Source: Carya illinoinensis (lineage: Eukaryota > Streptophyta > Magnoliopsida > Fagales > Juglandaceae). Taken from it: a DNA stretch of 64,000 bases. Below, one piece after another: positions 23,095 through 32,251 of the stretch. A program made the position numbers and the translations under genes. The stretch spans positions 4,319,501 to 4,383,500 of the forward strand of contig NC_056759.1 of assembly GCF_018687715.1 (NCBI RefSeq). Direction: 5' to 3'. Within the stretch, counting starts at the first letter, position 1. Each line of letters begins with the position of its first letter. The notes below the pieces were generated by a model. It was not told where the DNA came from, searched no databases, and was given only the letters and a program-made list of their open reading frames with translations.

Positions 23095-23235
23095 GTCTCA
23101 TTGATGTGTGTCGTTCCATATCAAAAAGGCTAGAACTTGGGAGCCTAACCTTTCTCTAACTATGATAGCTTACGCCCTAACTCTCGAGTTCTATTAGAAT
23201 GTTAAGAGTATGATAGATTATTTGTGAATGGTAGT
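23095..23235 (+). repeat. ~0.58-kb direct repeat, right copy (3' part)
   Basis: Continues the match to 16173-16276 (TTGATGTGTGTCGTTCCAT onward) after the copia B insertion. It contains ~22 bases (around TTGGGAGCCTAACC) absent from the left copy. Confidence 0.7.
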
Positions 23236-23250
23236 AAAATATGAGTTTTG

Positions 23251-23402
23251 CTACGTACAAGCATAGTCGCGCACTAGTCTGTATACCAATACTGATTTAT
23301 TCATACTTAAAATTTAAATTAACACTGTTTTCAATAAAATCTATTTTTTGACCAATCACATCACATTGGTACACATATTAGTGCATAATTATGCTTGTAA
23401 CT
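23251..23402 (+). repeat. MITE with terminal inverted repeats
   Basis: The left end CTACGTACAAGCATAGTCGCGCACTAG pairs with the right end AGTGCATAATTATGCTTGTAAC. A diverged relative occurs at 30974-31120, sharing CCAATACTG and TTTTGACCAATCAC. Confidence 0.6.
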
Positions 23403-24646
23403 ATATTTTTTCGTGAAATATATAGTTTATGACTAGTAATGAATAACTTGTAAATAGTAATGAATTATTGGTGAATAGTAATAAAATAATTTGAGAAAAT
23501 TTGAGAATAGTTGTATTCTCAAATACGGCCTTAAAATGGAACGCTTTCCCGAACAAGTGGGATCCACCTTCATCCTCACAAACTACTCAAATTACAAATA
23601 CTTCAGATTGAAAATTTCATGCGCTCTAATGTATCATTTGAATAACAAGTTATTAGAGAAAAAGATTATTCAATCTATATTCCGAATTTAAGAACTGAAA
23701 ATGAGAATGAGATGTATGAAATAAGAGATTTTGAATTCGAAGAGTAACCGATAAAGAGATTTTGATGTCCCATTCAATGGGAGAGGAGGTCTTGGGAATT
23801 GGTGATTGATGATGGCCCATTGCGTTTCTTTCCTTGTGAGGTGAGAGTGAGACTTGGTCTGTTGGAGAACTCTCTGATATGGTGATCTGAAATGTGAACG
23901 GGTCCATTAATTGCCTTTCTTTCTTGGCGATAAAAGTCCATCGTCTAATGGGCTTGGATTACTTACCCCAAAAAACGAACTAAAAAGAAAAAAAAAAAAT
24001 TAACAGAGGACGTTTACTTTTCATTTAGCATCTGCCATAAATTAATCAAGAAAATAGTTGGTGTGATTTCGTGCCACGTAGTACTTCCATCGTATGATCT
24101 TGTTTTAGGACATTCAAGAAATGACATCTGTGTACAAACAACCATGGAATTCATGTCTAACTACAACTTGTCTGTTTTTTTTTTAGTATCTCTTTTCTTT
24201 TGGTCCACTCACCGGTATTGAAGGAGGTATGTTGTTTAGATGACCTATCGATAAAAATTATAGGAAATTTTATTAATTACACTTACATTTCACGTTTATC
24301 CCATGAGCCGTTATGATAAGATAATATTTTTAGAACTTTTTTTAAGAAAATAAAATATTATTAAAAAATAATAAAATATCATATTTTTTTATAATAAAAT
24401 AAAAATAATATTAGAATATGGTGTACAACTTTCCACGTTAAAATGATTCAAAGATTAGTCAAAGTTCAATTATTTTTGAATATATGTAAATTTAAAAGGA
24501 AATAATTTATACAAGTTTTAAATATAAAATTTATTTATTTAAAATTTATAACTAGCGTTACTCAAATTTAAAATTCAGTTATTGGCCGACAAGAGGGGCT
24601 TTTCAAGGTTCAAGATATTGACGGAGAATTGTACTTTTCTAACCTT

Positions 24647-24650
<4 letters not shown>

Positions 24651-24682
<32 letters not shown>
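24651..24682. repeat. (TC)n microsatellite upstream of RhoGAP
   Basis: Sixteen TC units, about 0.9 kb before the RhoGAP start codon and possibly near its promoter or leader. Confidence 0.95.
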
Positions 24683-24685
<3 letters not shown>

Positions 24686-25548
24686 TTTACTTTTTGATTG
24701 GCTGTTCGTCCACAAGTGGCTGAAACATCATCATTCATCACCTCGGTGAAACCGGCACAGATTGTCGCTGGAAGTTCCGGACAAAACCCCATACACCGGA
24801 CGGGAACGCACGCCGATACGCGTGCTCACCGAGAAACTCCCACATGGCTTTATTTCATTGTTCAGGCCATCGACCAAATTCCTCGGCGAATGACTCTCTC
24901 TCACTCTCTCTCTTTCTTTAACCTCGTCTGGGCTTTCGAAACTGGAACTTGCCGAAGCTCTCTCACACTAATTTGCTTCAGCTTCTCCAATTAGTCGTTA
25001 TATAAGGTATATTTATCTCTTTCTATTCTCAAATTTAGGGTTTCTCTCTTTTTCGTTGTTTATTTAACTGTTGATGATTATTGACAGCCAACTTCTCTGG
25101 AATTTTTATTTTTTAAATCTTCGTGATAAAAGTTTCCTATCATAATCTTTGATATTCTGAACAAATTCCGTATCATATAATTTTCTTGTTTTCGGTCCCT
25201 ATTCATTATTTATTGAGATATCTTGAGTGGTTGAAGTATTGGTGGGAAGATATCTGTAAAAATTTTATGATTTTAATTGTTGTAGTATGTGACCAAACTC
25301 ACCTGCATGGTTGCGGAGGAAATATTATGAACTGACGGCGACATGAACGAAATCGACCTACTAAAACTATGATTTTTTCCCCTTCGTGATCGAACAGAGC
25401 CCAAAGTTTTTTTTTAAATGAATATTTCCTATTTGTAAAAGAAAGAAACATCTCGGAAAATAGTACGGCCAATCGTCATTTACATATTCAGAACAAGCTT
25501 ATCCGGAAGTCTTGTTTGAGCTCGATTCTGGTGATTGCAGTTGGTTCA

Positions 25549-28500
25549 ATGCCGTCCGTCACATCGCCTCAGTTGCATGAGAAGGCTAGCGGTTTCTTCT
25601 CTTCGTCGGGTATGAAATTGATATACATGCAAACATATATAGTTGTACTCAAATTTTCTTAGATTCCACCTTTATATGCTTGTTTGGTTATATACTAACT
25701 TCAAGTTTTTAAAGCAGGTGTAAAGCTCAAAGAGGCCCGGCAATCAGCCGGGACATTTGTGGGGGAGGTTACAAAGGATGCAAAAGATAACTTAACTGAT
25801 GTGGCAGAACGTGTTGGCTTGGTGGTGAAAAGTCGATGGGCACTTCTACAGCAGCCATCGACAAGGCGTGCTGTTCAAGAACGTCTTATATGTGCAGCTG
25901 CTTCCACTGGTACATTGCTTAGGAAGGGTGTCACAGAGACAAAGGGCAAAGTTGTCGTTGGGAAGACAAAAGTTGAAGAGGTAGTTTTAGTTAAAGAGCC
26001 AGTTCTTGTACCTTACACCTTATTAGGTACTTAAACTATATTGTTTGTTAATGTTACTTGTCTCAATAAAATTTTTATTCATTAAAAAAAAACTATATTG
26101 TTTGTTAAAAATTTTGTAATCATTTTCTTGTTCAAGTCATGAAGACTAATTATTGTGAAAGTTAAAACTGAGTCTAGGTACTGGCATTGTTTTATTTGAG
26201 GTGTGAAGAATTTTAGAGGCTTATATAATTGATTTTTGCATTTCAAGCTATCATTAGTGTTATTCTTTTTTTTCTAACCTATCATTAGTGTTATTCATCA
26301 CTGAATGTAAGAGATTAGTAATTTGGGACATGTAACTCAGAAATGAAATTCTAAAGATTATGTGACCAGATCAGACTCCTTCATTCATTATTTTGTGTTA
26401 CAAGTATGTGGTCAAAATTGTGGAGCTACTTTTACATATGCAATATGGCTAAAATTTATCATGCCCTACGTCTAAAATTGGTTCAAATGCATAGTAATTA
26501 GTTTGGGAGAATATAACTGAAGACTACTTGTTATCTGTCTACTTTTTCAAGCATTGGAGGTCTTAACGTTTCTTTCTATATCCTTCTGCATATCTTAAAA
26601 TTTGGTTGACTTGTTTAATACTAATACATGTCATTAAAAAACTCAATGTTGTGTATGATATGGAATTTTTGTAACTAAGGTCATCTTTGTTTCTGGCGGC
26701 CTATAGCTGACCTGTCTTCAAGAAAATATCTTCTTTTTGATAGGTTTGCATTCAAGAAATTTTTTTCTTTCTGATAGGTTTGTATTAAAAAAAATATTAT
26801 AACTGACACCTAAATATGCCGAGTTTGTTTCAGGTTGCAAAGAAGACCGCACAGAGAAGTAAGACTCTCTTGACTGACATTGAACGATGGCAGAAGGTAT
26901 AGGATTCCGAGGCAACTAGTATTTCCTCTTCTTGTTCCCCTTACTTTTGTTTTTCACTACTAAGTTTCAAATTTCTTATGTTGTTTTGGTCATGTGCAGG
27001 GAGTTGCTAGCACTGATGGTAAGTTGCTTAAAACTTTCTACATATTTGCTGAGCTTTTCATTCTACCTCCTGTTGGCTGAACATGATTTAACTGTTTCTA
27101 GAAAGACGTATTGGATAGGAGATGTTCATTATTTTCGTTTGATCAAGTTGAGATAGTGAACAAGGGTTCCCCTTTCTCATAATATTGGAGTCATTTGTCA
27201 TGGAGTTGACATTTTTTGTTTATCGTGTTATTCATTTATATTATTGTGGTGGCTGGAATATTCAGTGCACTTCATGTTGCTTTGTATTCTTGTTCTACAC
27301 TACCACTCTTATACTGGCAGATATTGCCTCCATTTATAAATTTGTTCTTTCCTAGTATTTGGTGTTCCAATTGAGGTCACGGTGCAGCGGCAACAATCCA
27401 GCAGGCCCATTCCCTATGTTTTGGTCAAATGTGCAGATTATCTTATATTATCTGGTAATTGAATTTGGATTAAGTATACTTATACTTTCCTGAAGATACA
27501 TAAACTTTAATTTTTGTCTGGATTCCGAGAGTAACTTGTTTTATTGTTCTGAGTTTAAGGACTAAATTCACCCGACCTTTTTAAGTCTGAGGGCGATAAA
27601 AAGGTCATTCAACACTTGGTTTCGGTATACAATCAAGGTATCTGCACAGTTGTCTTCATTTATTCCTTGTGGATGATATTATAATCTAACGCTGTTATAC
27701 TTCGATTACAGATTCTAATGCGCTGTTGCCAGAGGGAGTAAATCCAGTTGATGTAGCAGCTCTAGCAAAATGCTACCTAGCTAGCCTCCCTGAGCCACTA
27801 ACTACATCTGAGCTGTATAACGAAATTAGGGGTGCTCATTCTAGTATACATGCAATGAGAAACATACTTAAGAGGCTTCCTAGTGTAAACTACACGACAC
27901 TGGAATTTATCACTGCTCTGTTACTCCGGGTTAGCCAGAAGTCACTTCTTAACAAGGCATGAAATCTCTCTCTCACACACACACACAAAACCGTGAATTG
28001 GGGCTGTTTACCTCGGTTGTCTCTTGTAGTTGTTGGGGTGTGGGATGAAGCACTATCTTATCAGATTATTAGATATGAACTTCTTGCTTCATAGAGGATC
28101 GCATCTTGTATTATTTCCAAACATCAATAGGATCATTTAGTTGGTTATTCTATCACTCTTTTTTATGCATTAAAGTCCTATTTATAGAGATAAGGCTTCG
28201 TCTGAAGGAAACATTTAAAGCATCATTTTTTTCTTGATAAGTAAGAAGATATTTTATTGATACAGAAATAGGAATAGCCCAAGAAACATGTGATTACACT
28301 TAGTTATGAACTAGAAACGGTTAAAGCATCATTTATTAAGCACATTTATGACTTTTGGTTGGTTCTGAAAAATTTTTTTTTATTGTGCTAATCTAAGCAA
28401 AAATTCAAGAACGTTACTTTGAAATGTAGCATGTCGACTTATGCAAGCATGTTTCTGATGAATAAGCACTCCATATCTTTATACGTATTGTGCTGCTTGC

Positions 28501-29693
28501 TTGTGTCCTACCTGGGATTAATGATGGGTAAAAAGCAATTGGATGGTCAAAAGAAAAAAAAAAAAAAAACTATTCCCTTATTAATTGCCTCTGTTCAGTT
28601 AGGGAATTCATCATAACCATGACTTATTTCATAGTTAACTTGCTCCTCCATTTTGACTGTGAGATAGATGCTGTAGTTTTTTTCTGTTGTTTGTCAATAT
28701 TGGAAGCCTTTATGTTCATGTGATTACAGAGTTCTTCATCTAATTTATGAGGGCCATCTGGTCCAAATATTTTTTTATTATTTTAGTTTTATTTTTCTTT
28801 CTGCATGAGCTACTTTGTACAGTGCATAAATTGTTGTCCTGTAGGTGTAATGGTTGTTAACTTCTACAGATGGATGCCCGAAGCCTTGCCATGGAAATAG
28901 CCCCTGTCATTATTTGGCAGAAGGGAGGGAAACCAGAGTTCTATAGGAAATATTGGAGCCAACCGTCCAAAGGTTCTTCCAAGAACATGGATCCCCCACT
29001 CAGTTACAGTGCATGGGACATGCTTGCTGGTGAGTAGTCCTATTTCTTACAGTTTGCCTACCAACTTTGTGCCCAGGCTAGTGTGCACTTGCATCTCACA
29101 GTCTATGACTTCAGTAGATTGAATGAAATCTGTGGGGGCAACAGGCTCAGTTTCATATGCTTCACACATGTGAATGTTAACGGCCATTGCCATATTTGGG
29201 ATGACAACTTTTGCTGATGTTATCAGATCAAGTATTGGATTAAAATGACTACTTAATTTGAGCTCTTTACACCTCAAGACTGGGCCATGAATTTTTATTT
29301 ATTTGGGACCTGCAGTGAACACAAACTGAGACTATTTGGACTAAGTAGAAAACATTGAGTATGACATTGTTGAAGGTTTTTTATATTAATATGTTAGGTG
29401 TAACTGCTGATGATAGTTGTCAAGCTTTTGTAATAATAATAAAATTTTATAATGTCAAGTGATTTTTCTTTTTTTTTGAATCAACAAGTCCTTAATCTTT
29501 TCTTAACCTTTTGGATACAGAGGAGGGTGAAGCAATCGATGCATCCTCTCTCATTCCTTTGGATGATGGCATGACAACTGACTTTGGTGCCGATGGCATG
29601 ACAATTGACTTTGATGCCATTGAGGTGGTTGTGTGTCTTATAGAACATCACAATGCAATTTTCACGGATGCTAATGAGACTGTCTGGAGATGA
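25549..29693 (+). CDS. RhoGAP-domain protein (At5g61530-like), 9 coding exons
   Basis: Exons: 25549-25609, 25718-25980, 26834-26896, 27000-27018, 27356-27454, 27560-27637, 27712-27956, 28870-29029, 29521-29693. Joined they give 1161 nt and 386 aa without a stop. Residues 1-135 are a basic region (MPSVTSPQLHEKASGFF start; KDAKDNLTDVAERVGLVVKSRW) with no named domain. The RhoGAP fold begins near 136 (VFGVPIEVTVQ), with RPIPYVLVKCADYLILSGLN, LPEGVNPVDVAALAKCYLASLPEPLT and LEFITALLLRVSQ. Such proteins stimulate GTP hydrolysis by Rho/ROP GTPases in the cytosol. At the usual arginine-finger site this protein has Lys177 (LFKSEG), so catalytic activity is uncertain. The C-terminus HHNAIFTDANETVWR is typical of the plant family. 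Exon 4 is only 19 nt, and intron 7 has a GC donor. All splice phases agree. Confidence 0.9.
26034..26108 (+). repeat. 39-nt A-tailed micro-insertion with 18-bp direct repeats (RhoGAP intron 2)
   Basis: AACTATATTGTTTGTTAA occurs at 26034-26051 and again at 26091-26108. Between them are 39 nt containing CAATAAAATTTTTATTC and ending in seven A. The structure is that of a 5'-truncated retroposon with a target duplication; the insert resembles (in reverse) the LINE tail at 33.2 kb. Confidence 0.75.
26248..26296 (-). repeat. 13-nt micro-insertion with 18-bp direct repeats (RhoGAP intron 2)
   Basis: CTATCATTAGTGTTATTC occurs at 26248-26265 and 26279-26296, separated by TTTTTTTTCTAAC. Read on the minus strand the insert is GTTAG followed by eight A, i.e. 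an A-tail with five bases of source sequence. Confidence 0.75.
28215..28334 (-). mobile_element. 92-bp 5'-truncated LINE tail with 14-bp TSD (RhoGAP intron 7)
   Basis: TTAAAGCATCATTT flanks the insert at 28215-28228 and 28321-28334. The insert begins with a T-run and CTTGATAAGTAAGAAG on the + strand, the same antisense tail seen in the larger LINE at 43.65 kb (CAGAAAAGTAAGAAGG). It is therefore an antisense, severely 5'-truncated LINE copy. Confidence 0.8.
29565..29618 (+). repeat. 27-bp in-frame tandem duplication in the last RhoGAP exon
   Basis: Encodes DGMTTDFGA followed by DGMTIDFDA (residues 345-353 and 354-362). The two units differ at two nucleotides, by eye. Confidence 0.85.
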
Positions 29694-30717
29694 CTTCAAA
29701 TGGCTTGTGCCATCATACATCATGGGTTTGTTTGAGTAGGGTTGAATTCCTAATCTAGTCATTGATGATCACAGTGCTATTGAGGAGGTTCACAGAGTGA
29801 GTTTGAATTCCTAATCTCGAGGAATGGAAGTGCATGGCGCATAACTTCGGAAGATTGGTCAATTCAATTCTTCACCAATTCAGGGTTTGTAGCTGTGAAA
29901 TTCATGTGGTGTAAATGCAGTGAATTATGGTTTGCTGGTTTTGTAAAAAGCTTTACATTAGACAGTAGCTGCATGTGATTAAAAAAGCACGAAAGGCTGT
30001 GTTTGTTCTCCAGTAATAAGCACTCCATATTTCTCTCTTTCGTCTCTGTAATATATACGGTGAGAAAAAACAGCCTTTGGAAGATTTATCTTTTATATCA
30101 GCTTACAAATATAAATTTTCGCTAACAATTTGTTTTTTCCTCTGCCTTTTTAAAGCTCTCTGTTTGGTTTGGGAATGGTTAAAATGGATGAAATAAAATT
30201 ATAAAATAAAACTCTGGACTCTTTCAAAGTTTCAATACCGGTGTATCAATACTGTGCATTGTGCACCTTCATTTAACAAATTACAACAAATTTTCCAAGT
30301 ATAGGACGTAAGAAACATATTTTCATGTCGCAGGTAGTGACAGTCTTTTAAGAAAAATTCTACTTATCATATTCTATACCATACATTAATAAGTGATTTA
30401 TGTAAATGTATATGTTTAAAAAATGATAAATTACATATTCGTGTGTGGTGTGAAAATGATAAGTAGAATTTTTACCAAACTGGTCGTAGCTAGTATGAAT
30501 ATGAAAACTAATGTGCATTAATGGAGTTGCAAAATCAACCAAATACACGAATTTGGTTCAAGATCAAAATCAACCAAACCAAGGGTGAAAAAATAAATGC
30601 TCCATACAACCTACTCTTATGTTACTGTGATAAAGTGTCACTATTAATCAATTACATATATATATATATATATTAAAAAGGAAATGATCTTTAGATTATT
30701 CTTTTTTTAACAAAATT

Positions 30718-30953
30718 GGCCTCGTTTGGATAATGAGAGTGTTTAATCTCAATGATCTTATCTCATTATTATAATTTTATCAAAATTTCATACAAGATAT
30801 AATAAACAATTTATTTTTTTTCAAATCTTAAAATAATAATAATAATAATAATAATAATATTAAAAAATATTATTACAATAATATTTTATTTAACTTTCAA
30901 CTTTTATCTAAAATCATCTCATCTCATCTCACTACCGAAACCGTCACCTTAAG
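30718..30953 (+). repeat. MITE with imperfect terminal inverted repeats
   Basis: The left end GGCCTCGTTTGGATAATGAGA is partly complementary to the right end TCTCACTACCGAAACCGTCACC. The interior matches the AT-rich family at 13.8-14.9 kb, with a longer (AAT)n core. Confidence 0.6.
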
Positions 30954-30973
30954 AGATAATTCATGAGTTTTTT

Positions 30974-31120
30974 TATGTACAAGCGAATTCATGTACCAAT
31001 CAACGTACCAATACTGCTGTCTTCATATTCAAAATTCAATTTAGCACAATTTTTATTAAAATCTAACTTTTTGACCAATCACGTTGGATGAATGCACATA
31101 TCGGTACGTAAAATCGTTAC
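30974..31120 (+). repeat. MITE related to 23251-23402
   Basis: Shares CAATACTG, AATTTAG/AATTTAA and TTTTTGACCAATCAC in the same order with the copy at 23.25 kb. The ends TATGTACAAGCG and CGTTACAA are diverged. Confidence 0.5.
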
Positions 31121-32002
31121 AATGAAATTTTTTCATAATTTATTGATGACATAAAGTATCACATTTATTAAGTAAGATGAGTATTTAATATGTAGTAAAA
31201 AGAAAAAAAAATTGAATCTTGTCTAGATATAAATATATAAAAACAAAAACTCACAACATTGCTGTAGGACTATTTTATAAGTCTATCACATTGATTCAAT
31301 CTAGGGACTAAAGTTCGTATATAAATTTTAGAGATCAAGATTCCACTTGACTATTACACCCTTTTATGTCATAGTTGTACTTTTACTTTTTCTACGAAAA
31401 CAGAGAAGAATTAAAATGAGAGAGAGGTACAATTTTTAAATTTCTATTTCAGCAAACCATTGCTTGAGTTGAAATATCGGAATAAAGTAATTATACGAGG
31501 TCCGTATCTTTTTGGGTATCTTAGAAGAGTTTGAGATTTGATCCCCTGTCCAAGACCCCTAATCTTGTCCACGGGACACACGGGGAGGGAGATGCCAGCG
31601 GGCTAGAGGTCTGCTAGCAGTTACATCTTATGTGTGATTTTATGGTCGGATAAAAAAACAAGATCCATAGCCATACGTATCCAATTCCGAAATAGAGGAG
31701 AAAGGTGGATGCTTTTTTACCTCCTCGCCAAGGTCACGCGTAATCTAGGACATGGGAAAAACTTCACAGCTGAAACCAGACGCCTTCGTCACGTAGAAGA
31801 TCAATAATCACGACAAGACATCTTGGGCGCGTGTCAGTTAAACGCGGCTGAAAACATTAGGCGGTGTTCTGACTTGGCCTTCTCCTGACCCAACGCGGTT
31901 GAAATTTCGAGCCGACGATGGACGGTATTCGGGTATTGTAGGAGGAAAACGACCCCAATAAGAAGAATCAACGGTTCGCATAGGAATTGTTCAATCTGGC
32001 AG

Positions 32003-32216
32003 ATGGAGAGAGACAGAGATGATGGTATTGCAGTTAAAGGAGAGAATCCAGCGGCACTTGCAGTTGCAGATGCAGAGGTTGATGGCAAAGCCCAATCGTC
32101 GGCTCTGAGCTCGACCCTCTTCCTGGATCGTGTTGGCCAGGTCATTCTGACCTTCAATTCAGATGGCTTGTCTTGGAGCATGGTCCAGTCCTTCAATAAT
32201 GTAGCTGCTTTGTCCC

Positions 32217-32251
<35 letters not shown>

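Larger units (their letters stand above)
23236..25540. other. Intergenic DNA and 5' flank of the RhoGAP gene
   Basis: Contains a TIR-type MITE (23251-23402), AT-rich DNA and a CT microsatellite (24651-24682). From about 24.7 to 25.0 kb the sequence is GC-richer and pyrimidine-rich, as in a 5' leader. A splice donor-like TATAAG/GTATAT near 25006 and an acceptor TGATTGCAG ending at 25540 suggest a 5' UTR intron of about 0.53 kb before the RhoGAP start codon. The UTR model is inferred. Confidence 0.45.
29694..32002. other. Intergenic between RhoGAP and ceramide kinase
   Basis: The first few hundred bases should be the RhoGAP 3' UTR. The rest contains a TA microsatellite (30655-30673), a TIR MITE (30718-30953, including an AATAAT tract) and a second MITE (30974-31120). 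The last 500 bases are the presumed ceramide kinase promoter; I see no clear TATA box. No other gene is recognised. Confidence 0.5.

Noticed and set aside
26710..26800. Imperfect duplication of TTTTTGATAGGTTTGCATT in RhoGAP intron 2
   Set aside because: It looks at first like another micro-retroinsertion, but the copies are imperfect and adjacent, so simple slippage or duplication explains it better.
31834..32196. 120-codon minus-strand open frame over CERK exon 1
   Set aside because: It is antisense to a clearly conserved coding exon, and its protein has no recognisable family.
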